NCBI GenBank assembly: GCA_039881145.1
Contig: JAYKKI010000008.1
Span: 28,998,501-29,062,500 of the forward strand
DNA: 64,000 nt
Direction: 5' to 3'
From: Druceiella hillmani
Lineage: Eukaryota; Arthropoda; Insecta; Lepidoptera; Hepialidae
Shown here: piece after piece, positions 47,438 through 58,434 of the stretch
How the letters are laid out: the number at the start of each line of letters is the position of its first letter
Numbering within the stretch: the stretch's first letter is position 1
The notes under the pieces: generated by a model
Told to the model about the DNA's origin: nothing
The model's database searches: none
The model's input: the letters and a program-made list of their open reading frames with translations, nothing else
Position numbers and translations under genes: made by a program

Positions 47438-47762
47438 TTTTAGGGTTCCGTACCTAAAAAGGAAACAAGATAACACTTAAAAATAACTCGAGCATTCATT
47501 GATCGGCCTGTCATAGTAGTTTGTTCTTCTCCGAAATCGTTTGCTATTGAAATTAACATAATAATTTAACTATATTTAGCATAATGTCAAATAACAAACT
47601 TTCTTAAAAATTTTACGTCCTATAATTAATTTTTCATATTATGACAAATGGACTCTATACATCAATATGAAAATTGTTAAATAGTTGAAAAGGAATATGA
47701 AGTACCCTTGAATATTCAAGTATTTATACTTGTATACAGAACCCTCGGTTAGAGAGTTAACA
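47438..47762 (+). mobile_element. GTTCCGTACC lepidopteran repeat, both ends present (copy I)
   Basis: Starts TTTTAGGGTTCCGTACCTAA and AAAGGAAACAAGATAACAC and ends ATACAGAACCCTCGGTTAGA GAGTT. These are the two termini of the classic lepidopteran element (TAGGGTTCCGTACC at one end, CGGAACCCTCGGTGCGCGAG at the other). Length about 325 bp. The interior has diverged (GGCCTGTCATAGTAG and TTCTCCGAAATCG are still legible). Confidence 0.8.
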
Positions 47763-48640
47763 GATTTTATTATTGATTATTAATTTGCCGTCGTATGTGG
47801 CATATATTTTATACGGTTCAACTTGATTTTTTAAGATATTATTATTATGTTTATTAAAAAATAATTTAATAAATAGAAATTACACTTATTGAGATAAGAA
47901 GCAAGCTAAAGCTACCCAAGGGTGATGATGAAGATTTATATATACTGAACGTTGAAAATCTTACACACGCATATACATGTTTATGAGGTTTAACTTAATT
48001 TTCTATATTTTAGGTGATGGTCATAAGCGTAAGATAAATAAATACTCTAAATAGTAATTTTATATTTTAAAAAAATAGGAATATTCATATCTATAATAAT
48101 AAGAATATATGATCGCGATAAAATAAAAAATATATAAGTATTTCTAATAGCCTTTTTGTAAGTTTCAAAAAATAAGTACATAACGAAAGATATTTACAAA
48201 CAAGTACAAGTGGAAAGAAAAACATGACAAAATCTAAAAGAAATTTAATGTTTTTTACTAAATCAGTTATAAATTAGCCACTCTTATTAATAAGTACAAT
48301 ATTTCGAATTCCCATTTTCCGGCAGGAAAATTCACCGCTGAAGACTATGTGATATTATTATAGCGTTGGCAGTAGTATAGTAACAGCATCACAGTTGTAT
48401 TGCTAATCCTGTGAGAAATGTGAAGGATTTAGTCCAAACTTCCAAAAGTATCGGAAGACAAATTTAAAATGAATAGTTTTCAGCATGTTTAATGAAAGAA
48501 TTAAAAAAAGTGTTTTCACATTAAAACAGAATTTCTTCTTTTTTGGGTTGATATTTTCTTTAAAAAAACACCGGTGTGTGCTTATGACTATACAATAGAA
48601 GTGGAAAATTAAATTAAAAAATAAAATAACATACGCGTGT
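47763..48640. other. A+T-rich spacer
   Basis: No recognisable gene or repeat. Confidence 0.4.
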
Positions 48641-48812
48641 AACTATATACACTTGAAATGTTACATTGTTTATATACAATAACATACACGTATTATATTA
48701 AATTATATTCAAATAAAATATTAAACACTAACTATATACACTTGAAATGTTACATTGTTTATATACAATAACACACATGTATTATATTAAATAATATTCA
48801 AATAAAATATTA
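48641..48812 (+). repeat. 89-bp tandem duplication
   Basis: The unit beginning AACTATATACACTTGAAATG starts at 48641 and again at 48730 and runs through TTACATTGTTTATATACAAT, AACA, a variable CACGT/CATGT and TATTATATTAAA to CAAATAAAATATTAA. Only a handful of differences separate the copies, so it is recent. Confidence 0.9.
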
Positions 48813-49373
48813 ATAAAAATTAAATGTGATTTTTGAATCGATGCGATTCGTGTTAAATAATGAACTCACTTCGCCGATGTCGAAGAGAGCCGAGTTTACT
48901 CGATTCTGCGTCACGGATCCAAGCCCAATGAGGGACCAGTTTCATTCACTGCTCAAAAAAAGTATGCCTAAAGAAGTTTTCACTTCAATAAAAATATCTT
49001 AAGAGGCAATTTTAGAGGCAAAAAATACACATACAACATATTCGATTGAAATAATTCATGTAAAGTATTAAAACTTGATACGATAATACCTCTTAATACA
49101 GTAATATCCTTTCATAGTTAGATATCGTAAATGAAAGAAGATGCCGACGAAAATGAAAACGTTCGGTGGAATTGAGCTGATAAAACTGTTCCAAGACTGA
49201 AACAAAAAGCTCGAATACAAACAGCTTAATTTTGTTGAAATCCGCTAAGCGGATTACGTCTTATGAAATTCCTACGATATAACCCATCAAAGCTTTTCCG
49301 AAAGCTAAGGGGGTCGATTCGTTTGGAACAATTTATTCCAATTTCCGCTAAGCATGACAATTTCCTATACATT

Positions 49374-49412
<39 letters not shown>

Positions 49413-50453
49413 AAAATTAAAAAAATTAAATATATATATAAATGATAAAAATAAAAATTTAAATAATTCTCGAGCACTTAATAGCTCAATTTATCAGTCA
49501 ATTTACAAGTACAATCTTGATATTTTTCCTCGTGTAGCAAAAGACACGTGCATATAGCCTCATTAAATCACGTTTACGCTCGTGAAGGGTTTCCGAGTTA
49601 CGATTAATACCCACTTTTCCGTCAAATTTCATATGTTGATATTTATATACTATACTATAATTCTACTTAGTATACTTATTTTTAATCTACATTAGAAGGC
49701 TAGACTCATTGTAAGTAATATTTGAAAAGCAATGTTTAAAGTTTTAGTGTGCAAAATTAAACTCATTATCCTGGAACAGATAAATTATTTAAAGTATAAA
49801 GGAAAACTATCTAATTAATGAATTTTATAGCCAGAATAGAAGTTATAACGTTTTATCCAGGAAAAAAAAACAATGAGTATGTTTTCTTACAACACAATTT
49901 TTAACCAATTCAAATATCCTTTTATTACTGAAAAAAATATAATTAACAAGAGTCTATGGAGGTAATAATATCTATTAACATAAAAAGTGGTGTTGTGTAT
50001 AACTGGAAGGTCGATGGTAGAGTAATAATTTTTGTTCTATTTTGTGTATATATTTTAAACATATAATATATTTTATTTGAAATTATATTTAGATTAGGTA
50101 TTGTGTTAGTTATTTACGTTAAAAACATATTGAAAGTTATTGGTCTGAATTTAACTGTATTTACCTGTTTATCATTTGATGTTGTATTTAATTAACATAT
50201 CATTTTAAATAATGTGCTAAACATATTGTATATATTCCGACAAGAGCGAATGGAATACGAAATGAACATAGTTTTTATTTAAGTAGAGTATTATATAAGT
50301 TAATACGTGACACTGACGGATTGATTTTATATTAAAATATCTATATCTCTTTTCATAGCATGTCAACGGCTGCATAAACAAAGTTGCAAAACTACGACTG
50401 AGGAGTAAAGAGGTAAACACTGGCAAGTTTTGATATTTGATGTAGGTAGACGG
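48813..50453. other. A+T-rich stretch with a G+C-richer island at 48840-48960
   Basis: The island (CACTTCGCCGATGTCGAAG, GTCACGGATCCAAGCCC) is open for about 36 codons on the plus strand (FADVEESRVYSILRHGS, KPNEGPVSFTAQ) and about 30 on the minus strand from an ATG. Neither is recognised. A 32-bp (TA)n lies at 49376-49407. A 7-bp-arm palindrome, AATCCGCTAAGCGGATT, is at 49239. Confidence 0.35.
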
Positions 50454-50789
50454 TCCGGTGTTGATAGCACCCAAACTTATGCAGAGAAACTTATGCAGTC
50501 CAATTGATCTGAAAACGGAAATGTATAAATCTAGTATAATTTTAGTTTATTAAGTATCTTTTTTGTTTAAATCGAACTTGTACCCATACCTGTAATTTTT
50601 TATTCACGAAAAACTTTTTGTTCCGGTGTTGGTAGCAACTAATGAGGAAATTATGTACTCCAATTTTTCTGAAAACGGAAATGTATAAATCTAGTATAAT
50701 TTTAGTTTATTAAGTACCAGTTTTGTTTAATTCGAACGTATACTGTTGAATGTTTTATTCACAAAGAACTTTTTTGTTAGACCCATTTG
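50454..50789 (+). repeat. Tandem duplication of about 168 bp
   Basis: TCCGGTGTTGATAGCA at 50454 and TCCGGTGTTGGTAGCA at 50622 begin two units. Both continue CTCCAATT or equivalent, CTGAAAACGGAAATGTATAA, ATCTAGTATAATTTTAGTTT, ATTAAGTA, TTTTGTTTAA, TCGAAC and TATTCAC, AAAACTTTTT or close. A few small indels distinguish them. Confidence 0.9.
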
Positions 50790-51429
50790 TAACGAAATGG
50801 GGTGGCCTGAGATCAAAAAGTTTAGAGGCACGAAAGCTGAATTATCAAGATTTGTTTTAGTCGGTTCATCATAAGTGCTTATTTCTAATATTGGATATAT
50901 TAACGGGTATATTAACTTCATTGTCTGTGTGTGAAAATATTTATTAAGCGGCCCATTCTCTTATTATAATAAGAAGATTTTGATTATTTTTTTATTCTAC
51001 AAGTTTATTTTGAATACATTCTTTTTTATATGGAGCTATAGTTTAAATTTTATACAAATAAGTATGAAAATTAATTAAAAATGAATAACAGGAATTTTAT
51101 AATCTGTATTCCATAACGTTACATATTATCTGCTAGCAGCAACTATAAAATATTTAGAAGTATAGAGAATTGTTAAGGACGTAAAGAGACTAAATGAATT
51201 GTAAAATTCTGGTCTTGTAAATGAATTATATCTATTTACCTACTGTTTATGTTATTGATAGTATGATATGATGATAGTATTTTAAATGCTGAAAATGAGC
51301 TATCTTTAATAGTGTTAATAAAAACAAATTAAAATTTCGAAAATAAATCATCTATTAAGATACTTCGAATTTGTCATTTGTTTCCATAAACAGACCGCAA
51401 TTTGAAAATTGTGTGAATCACGTCAAGAT
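50790..51429. other. A+T-rich spacer
   Basis: A minus-strand 64-codon frame (50727-50921) overlaps the tandem duplication and is not a gene. Nothing else seen. Confidence 0.4.
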
Positions 51430-52100
51430 GAATTTAACACGAGAGAATTTTCATTCGATGTTTTCTTACCACTTTCCTTGTAATCACAATCAATGACAAA
51501 GTTACGATCAACTTCGATTGGCATTTTGTGATGAAATCTCATTCCGCGCTATTGTTTACAACTGATTTAACGGGTTCCAGCATGGTCGTACTAATTTTGG
51601 TATGAACAATTTCGTGAAATGTTTCTCAACAGCGACAAATGAGGATTATGTCAATGTTTTGTGGATCAGTATAAAGGCTAACAAGAGAGTACTCTGACAG
51701 CAGATTAGGCATTCGATATTTAAAAATTGATATGGGTCAAGTACCGATAATTCTAGGTGAAAATTTATTTGTTAGGAAGCTTACTTCGTGACAAAAATCA
51801 TGTCGTATCCATAATTTTCAATTTTATTGAAAATGTTTGCGAAATGTTAGAAAAATTAGAAATTAGACGGAGGTCACTTAATTGCTATATTCGACATCGT
51901 CATGGATGACGAAAGCTTGGTATACTGCTACGAACACGAAACTAAGAAGCAGTTTGCGTAGTGTGTGTTTCCTTCTGAAGAGTTGCTTGCAAAGGTGAAA
52001 AAAAGACAATAAGCTAAAAATGAGCTGGTCGTCTCACTTTTCGGATACACAGAATGTTATTTTGCGATGATTGTTTTGGAAAATTTCATAGACTAGTATT
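51430..52100 (+). pseudogene. mariner transposase, N-terminal half
   Basis: From 51428 a plus-strand frame reads MNLTRENFHSMFSYHFPCNH and then SYDQLRLAFCDEISFRAIVY and NxFNGFQHGRTNF, the helix-turn-helix start of a mariner transposase (usual motif SLTRE-FR-MI-YDFR). It continues with RxxIRHSI and a frame-shifted segment to FDIVMDDESLVYCYEHETKK (about 51890-51950), the first catalytic-Asp motif (usual TGDE-W-Y-YDP-TK), then FPSEELLAKVKK and LVVSLFGYTECYFAMI. Stops occur at about 51485, 51556 and 51956. The match ends just before the (TA)n tract at 52110, so the C-terminal half with the other two catalytic Asp residues is absent. Confidence 0.8.
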
Positions 52101-52106
52101 TTCTAG

Positions 52107-52109
<3 letters not shown>

Positions 52110-52171
<62 letters not shown>

Positions 52172-52172
52172 A
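52110..52172. repeat. (TA)n microsatellite at the end of the mariner remnant
   Basis: About 60 bp of TA preceded by TTCTAGAACA and followed by TTTATATATAATG. Transposase similarity stops within about 30 bp of its left edge and is not resumed. Confidence 0.95.
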
Positions 52173-52298
52173 TGAAATACGTATGTAAACAGGAAAGATA
52201 GCCACTATAATATTTTTGAATATGTGTTTAGTTTACATTTATTACTTTAATGTTTAGTAAAAATGTGATGAAGTAAATAATGTTACGTATAGTACAAG

Positions 52299-52352
52299 TA
52301 CTGTATCTGTAAAGGAAGTACTGTATCTGTTAGTACTGTATCTGTAAAGGAT
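52299..52352 (+). repeat. Short tandem repeat of AGTACTGTATCTG
   Basis: AGTACTGTATCTGTAAAGGA or part of it occurs three times in a row (52299, 52318, 52333). Confidence 0.85.
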
Positions 52353-52735
52353 ATAAACAATTTATAGTGCCTTCAAGTCGTACACAGTTTTATCAAGTAC
52401 CTCACAACTCCTTTTATTAATTGATACGTAACAAACTAGAGACGTGCTTCATATGGGAATGCCCTTTATTTTCTACCTGTTTTAGGTAGAAATTTATTAG
52501 ATTAGATACTAAGGAAAAAGATGCACGACGTCCGTTCAGAAAAATCAGTAAAAAGGTATACTTAATTAAGATTAAAAGAAAGATAAATATTTTTAAAACC
52601 ATGAAAAAAGTATGCTATACTCTAGTGAAATGTTTCATCTATGAATAGCGGTAATATATGAAAAGGAAAAGAAAAGCCTGATGAAACAATTTGAATGAAA
52701 TAAAAGTCACGAATATTGGTGGTTTTCTAACTCAT

Positions 52736-53160
52736 TTTAGGGTACCGTCCCTCAAAATGGAAAAACGGAGACCTTATAGAATCACTTAGTCGTCTGTCCG
52801 TCCGTCCATCTATCTGTCAAAAACCTTTTTCTCCGAAATGGCTTGAGATATTAAGTTGAAATTAATATCGTATACTGACACCTATAGCCTTTCATTGATA
52901 TAAATTTCGAATTCTTCGGTTCTTTGACGAAAAAGATATAAAACGTACTTTTTTATTTTGTACTCAAAAGTCTCACAATCAACAGTCATAAGGTATTTCC
53001 GGTCGACCTAAAATATTGAAAGCCATGCCGTGTAATGTGAGGTTTTTTAGTATAAGTGAAGGGAAAGATCCAACAATCAATGATTTTTAATTCTATGTGG
53101 AATTATAAAATTTTATAATTAGTTGTTTTTACGCCTGTGAAACATGCAATAGGCAATATA
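52736..53160 (+). mobile_element. GTTCCGTACC lepidopteran repeat, copy J
   Basis: Begins TTTTAGGGTACCGTCCCTCA and AAATGGAAAAACGGAGACCT, then ATAGAATCACTTAGTCGTCT, GTCCGTCCGTCCATCTATC, TGTCAAAAACC and, further in, AAGGTATTTCCGGTCGACCT and AGTATAAGTGAAGGGAAAGA. This is the classic body order of the family. The distal end with CGGAACCCTCGG is not found. Confidence 0.8.
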
Positions 53161-53712
53161 TGTACGTCGTGAAAAATGAATATTTGTAACTAGTTAAATT
53201 AGAAATACTATGTACTCTTAAATGTCTTTAAGCGCCTTTATGTGTAGGAACTCTTGCAGTGAGAGTAATAGTCATGCTTTCTTCATTTTCAGAGACGCGC
53301 GCTTTACGAAGGAAACGCACATATAACGAGCTTAAAGATGCGGCTCAAAAGAAAGTGGTATTTTTGTACCTTTTCAAAAGAAAGAAATAGTTTAACATTT
53401 GTCTTTACTTTTGAACCATGTTCGTTGTTTTCATCTGCTTATACTAGAATTGCGTTCTTGTTAGTGTGGGTTAAATAACAACGGCATTACCCCATTTATC
53501 CTGCCAAATTATTCTCTCCTCACCTCGACTACCTTAAGTGGGATTTTCTTGTCATTCTAAGACTTTTCTGCATACTTCAAATTATTTTGATATTCATTAA
53601 CTATGTACACTGCTCAACCATCAGATATATTATTATTGCGCTAGTTTGTTTTTAAAATGTTTACTTCAATCATAATATATAATTTTAAAATTTACAATTA
53701 CTACACAATTTT
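53161..53712. other. A+T-rich spacer
   Basis: Around 53290 CAGAGACGCGCGCTTTACG forms a small G+C-rich island; otherwise nothing. Confidence 0.35.
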
Positions 53713-53890
53713 ACCCGACTACGGTGAAGCCAAAAGGAAAGGTTTATGAGTTTGACAGTTTATGTACGTATGGTGTTTACGTGTGTTAGTTATACAGTAG
53801 CTTCTGATCGGTTTAACCGATTTTCATGTATGGGAATCTGTGAATTTATAACTTATGTCTCCTTCTAGTACCGAAATATTTAAAGTTATG
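53713..53890 (+). repeat. ACCCGACTACGG-type lepidopteran repeat
   Basis: TTTTACCCGACTACGGTGAA, GCCAAAAGGAAAGGTTTATG, AGTTTGACAGTTTATGTACG, TATGG and GATCGGTTTAACCGATTTTC ATG have the order of a short repeat widely seen in lepidopteran genomes (ACCCGACT...GTATGTATGTATG...GAACCGATTTTCATG). Diverged copy, non-coding. Confidence 0.6.
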
Positions 53891-56196
53891 TTTTATGTTT
53901 ATTAAAATTTAAACTACATTATGTAAACGGATTCTTAAATTACAATTTACTCTTTTCGAAGATTCTATTTTATGACAATAACTTGGAATAATTACTAAAT
54001 TTTTCATAACTTATGTCTTATTATAACAAATTTTAAAACATCTTAATTAATTACCTTACCCCATGAGAGAATTTGGTGACATAAAAATGGTTAAACCAAT
54101 AAATAATATTATGGACTTTCAGCACAAGATGATTGTTGTGTATTTTTTTGAGTGAAGATGTTATATTTTAGTATTTAGGGTCGTGAATATTGTTTTAATT
54201 GTTTTGTTGGTCTAGAATTTTTATTTCATGTGATTCGATAATAATTTAATATTATTATCAAAAAGTATAGATAGGTCTGAAGAACGCTATCACGAATTAA
54301 TGGTATACGACTCGTAATCATACATGAAAAATTAATGAGGTATTTTGGAAAAATTAAGGAGATATTTGGAAAAATCAATTTATTGCAATTCTCGGCATGC
54401 TGTTTCTCGTAAACTGCTACCTTTACAAAATGGCAATGGTCGCAAAAATTATAGGAAACCTAGTGCTCTATAAGATTCCTTCTTGTCATTGTAACCTTTA
54501 ATACGTAATTTGAGACACAATTTAAAAAAAAATACATTTTTGGACAATTTTAACGCGCTGCAACTCATAAGAGAAGATTGTAAGATAATGATTTCATGAA
54601 AGAAAATATAAAGAATTTAGTGGGACTTTCACAGTTTTAACGATTCATAAGATAATTAGATTTAAAATTATTGCGAAGACGGCGAATTTAGCATAACCTT
54701 TCAGACTGCGCCAACTTAGCAAATTGTCAAAACAAAAATTGAATTAAAGTTAAGTTTTACGACAATTTTACTAGACTAATATAGGCTTTGAAATCATCTC
54801 GCACGCATGTTGGCTAAGTGGCGATATTGAAACGTTACACTTCTTCATCTTTATACGCATCATAACCTTTACAAATGTTTATACATGCTTTTATTCGGGT
54901 TCTTCTCATTTATGGTTTCTTAAATTATAATCTCTTGAATATTGATAAATTCAATTATTTTTTATTTTTTATTTATTAAAACTTAACCTCACTTAGAGAA
55001 ATACACTCCAAATATATATTTTAAAAAGCTTATAAGCGCTATTTCTGTTACGAATATTCACAATAAATAAATCTTTTTTTATTACGCAGACCACTATTCA
55101 ATTTCAATTACTAAAAATATTATTTAAAAGTACAGATATCATTTAAATTTGTACGAATATAAAACAAGTGTTGTGTATTTACAAAAACCTCAGCATCATG
55201 AATATAGTATGAGTCATTACACAAATGTTTAGTGAGCAACTTCATCCTGTCATTTTGTTGCATCTGCACGCGCATCGTAATATTTCAATCTCATCATTCT
55301 ATTCATAACGCGCATAAATATAAGACGTTGATATTTTTCCTATACTTTTATGAATTAAAAGTTATAATTAAATTAAACCTTCTGACAAAAATTTAATTTT
55401 GTTTTAAATAAAATATATCTGAACGTTTCAAATTTAAAGACAACAGCGTTTACATTGAGAACAAAATTGTAACTAAAAATATTCTGTTAAAATATTACTT
55501 TTCAGGAAATTATTTCCTATTCTATCAATTAAAGAAATTTACTTTTCATTACAGAAACTAAATTACTCTAAATTTTGCAGAATGAAACGAGGTTTATCGA
55601 GCCTTTTATTTTCATTTTTGTAATTAAAAACTGTTTCTAAGTTAAAATTTGAGATTTTGGAATTAAAAAAAAGTAATCTGTTTCTAAGTTAAAATTTGAG
55701 ATTTTGGAATTAAAAAGTAATAAAAATAACTTTGTTTTAATTTTTTTACGATTTCCATTTATCCATTTACATTCTAAAAATTTACAGATTTTTACAGATC
55801 AATTTTAAATGTCAAGAGATGATAAGTACAATATCCAGTGAAGTAGCTGATTATATTTATTGATAGTATCTAGAGTTATCGCTTTGATGTTTTAAATAAG
55901 ACCGACATCTCACACCTACACCACTTTTATATCGAGTTCGATGCTTCTGGAACCTTCGAGAGTTGAGAGATTATAATCTATTTATTACGTAAATCGAGTA
56001 GTTTAAATATTATGCATTCGACTCAATGTAAAACAAAATATGTCGCTTCGGGAATATTCTAGTAAGCGAGCGCGAAAACAAGTTTATTAACAAACAAACA
56101 GGGTAATTCAAGTAGATTTAAATAGTGTCTCAGTTGATGCGGAGACAAATAATGTTTTTTGCTATTATTATTTACTTTCAGGAATACAATTAACGT
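53891..56196. other. A+T-rich stretch; 54350-54860 compositionally distinct
   Basis: The block 54350-54860 has more balanced composition (TTCTCGGCATGCTGTTTCTC, TTTTAACGCGCTGCAACTCA, GCGAAGACGGCGAATTTAGC, TGTTGGCTAAGTGGCGATAT) and may be a dispersed repeat I cannot name. A 47-bp tandem duplication lies at 55631-55721 (separate entry). No gene. Confidence 0.4.
55631..55721 (+). repeat. 47-bp tandem duplication
   Basis: CTGTTTCTAAGTTAAAATTT GAGATTTTGGAATTAAAAA occurs at 55631 and again at 55678, nearly identical. Confidence 0.9.
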
Positions 56197-56567
56197 TCAA
56201 GTTGCTACTTTGAAATAATTCGACACTATAAACGAATAAAACAAGGCGAGTGGATGCTTAACTGCACTCTGGATGCAGCGAGGTATGAGATTTGTGTCCC
56301 TCAAAACGGCGCTTGCAACGATAATGCTCCAAATAACCTTAAAGAACGTGCCAGAGGGAGGGTCGTGTCGTTTTAGTCGCGATGTTTTTAGGGCTACGGC
56401 TAAGCTATCGGATGAATATTTGTGGCATGTTGGGGCGATATTCTTTGATGCAAAATAAAAAACAGTCAGCAAAATTATCGGTATTTACCTGTCCGAATAC
56501 AACGAATGTTCGTGACATCAGACGAATATTTTCGGCCATATTCACACAAGATAAAATAACGCAGTAA
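56190..56567. other. Unidentified coding-like block, open on both strands
   Basis: A segment rich in G+C for this window is open in three frames. Plus strand, 56194-56376: RHYKRIKQGEWMLNCTLDA and ARYEICVPQNGACNDNAPN, then stop. Plus strand, 56273-56458: TLKNVPEGGSCRFSRDVFRA and TAKLSDEYLWHVGAIFF. Minus strand, 56472-56197: SDSLAVALKTSRLKRHDPPS and VASAVLRDTNLIPRC. A second minus frame upstream gives RTFVVFGQVNTDN. I cannot tell which strand was coding and recognise no family. The most likely explanation is a relatively young fragment of a transposon or retrotransposon gene. Its right edge abuts the repeat at 56571. Confidence 0.35.
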
Positions 56568-56570
56568 CAA

Positions 56571-56902
56571 TACGGTAGTTTACTCATTCTAAATTTTGAT
56601 ATTTTTCGTACAATATTGTGAAATATAAGTTAATTAAAAACCAGTCTTGAAAAAATTCAAAATTTTATTGAAAAATAAGCCAGTTATAGGCTTCTAAATT
56701 TGAAGATTTGGATAGGTTTGGGTATATCCCTGTCACTTTTCCTCGTGTAGAATATAATGTGCAATATTAAAAATGACCTCACAACACAGTATTGCCGTCC
56801 TTGTCCAATTTTTAAGATTATTAAAAAAAATTTTCAATCTTCATCAGTTTGTACCTTAAAATTGTAATTAATAAAATAAAAAAAAATTAGTCAAATACCC
56901 AA
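56571..56902 (+). mobile_element. Short non-autonomous element, copy N1
   Basis: TACGGTAGTTTACTCATTC to CAAATACCCAA. The same sequence, about 85-90% identical by eye, lies at 62655-63021. The ends are weakly inverted: CGGTAGTTTACTCATT against GGGTATTTGACTAATT on the other strand (12 of 16). Interior landmarks are CGTACAATATTGTGAAATAT, TTATAGGCTTCTAAATTTGA and CACAACACAGTATTGCC. No coding capacity. Confidence 0.75.
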
Positions 56903-57139
56903 TTGCGTCATTTGTGCTTTGTATAGTTTTGAGATTAAAAAATAAAAACAAATTTTTCTTTGTAGTTCGTCATTAATTGTACTATTAAATTATTCCTTGG
57001 CCTAATTATATTAAAATGAGTTGCAATTAATTAAGTTATTCTTAGTTCCCGTTACACCCAATGGGCAAAGCAAAATTTAAATCCAAATAATTTTTTTTTT
57101 TAAATATATAAGTCGAGGAAATATGTGGCTGATCATAAA
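56903..57139. other. A+T-rich spacer
   Basis: Nothing recognised. Confidence 0.4.
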
Positions 57140-58030
57140 ATGAATGGAAGAGTCGGAGAATAAGAACTTGCGCGACGATCTTCCCGTAGGGCACATTTAA
57201 AAATTTAAGGGTTCAAAATATTGCTATTAAACTATTTACAAACGTTATAATATTGTTTTTCTATATAATTACAGGAGGTACCTATTGCCTTTCACACGGG
57301 TAAACATTTGGTAAATTTCTTAACGATGATATTTAGAATCATCACCACAATTTTCGAATAAACTTTAGGTAAATGTCTCGTAAGTCATTTATTTTATAAT
57401 TTTGACTTTTGCAGTTTGGCGTTTGAGAGGATGTAAGAAAAAAGAATACGAGTTTTTTTTAAATATATTTAAAAATACTTTATACAAAATTATGAAAATT
57501 GTTTGGAAATATTTATAATATTTTAATATATTGGCGTTGTTTTGTAAAAATTGATTATTCACATTTAAATAAAATTATGTGATGTAGCATTATTTAAATT
57601 CTTTACCACGACCGAAGTTTCGTTGTATTACAAGATCTTCAGGTGGGAAATTAGTAAAGAATTAGAAAAAGCATCTTAGCTAATAGCCCACCTGAAGATG
57701 TAATACAACGAAACCTAGATCGTGGTAAATAATTTACATAAAGTAGAAATAATACTACACCACGTAGTTGCATTTAATTGTGAAATATTTATAACTTGGT
57801 CTTTCAATTGATCCGCGAAATTAAAAAAAAATTATAGTTATTCAACTCCCTATAAAATACATCCTTTTTGAGTAATTTCTATTAGGATATTTGAGAGTTA
57901 TTATAATTTTTTAACTGTGCCAAATTTCAAGTTTCAATGTCGACTAGTTTCTGAGAATGGTATTCAGATGAACGAACACTTAAGTGATGATTCCATTTTC
58001 TTCTATTTGAGGAACGGTAACCTAAAAACA
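57140..58030 (+). mobile_element. GTTCCGTAC-type repeat, copy M, with nested hairpin element
   Basis: A worn head (GAATAAGAACTTGCGCGACG, CCGTAGGGCACATTTAAAAA), body TTTAGAATCATCACCACAAT and CAGTTTGGCGTTTGAGAGG, and tail CCAAATTTCAAGTTTCAATG, GAACACTTAAGTGATGATTC and TTTGAGGAACGGTAACCTA. It is interrupted at about 57590-57743 by a foldback element, which must be younger. Confidence 0.65.
57588..57743. mobile_element. Foldback (long inverted repeat) element nested in copy M
   Basis: Arm 57596-57661 (TTTACCACGACC, GTTTCGTTGTATTACA, TCTTCAGGTGGG, ATTAG) is complementary to 57671-57735 (CTAATAGCCCACCTGAAGAT, GTAATACAACGAAAC, GATCGTGGTAAA) along about 60 bp with few mismatches and a 9-nt centre. 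Pairing fades outward to about 57588 and 57743. This is a hairpin-type MITE or foldback element. Confidence 0.85.
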
Positions 58031-58382
58031 TGAGTTTCCTTTCATGATTATTGGCGAAAAATATTTGTAAATAAAGTGTAATGGAAACTTTCAAATCGGA
58101 CAATTTACTTTTGTCAAATAGGTTATTTAAACAAATTAAGAAAATTTTCACCATAGCTATATACTTTCATGTATTGCTTTATTGATGCCATTGAAATCAA
58201 AATATGTAGCTCATTTAAAATAAAAACCAGATACATGCATATGATAAATTTTAATGCCTAGCAAAGAGTTTTCCATTTATTGTACACCGAATATTTGGTG
58301 ATTTCCTTTGTAATATGGATTGAGTGGCTTTCGCGCAGGTAAAAAAATGGTGTCTTCAAAGAAATAGAAACTACATTAGAAG
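58031..58382. other. A+T-rich spacer
   Basis: The minus frame 57927-58154 overlaps the tail of copy M and is incidental. Confidence 0.4.
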
Positions 58383-58434
58383 TGGATCGTTTTGAACGAA
58401 ATTTGGAATAGACCATTTTGGTCAAAACGATCCA
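58383..58434. repeat. 13-bp inverted repeat TGGATCGTTTTGA
   Basis: 58383-58395 and 58422-58434 (TCAAAACGATCCA) are perfectly complementary with a 26-nt spacer. Confidence 0.8.
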
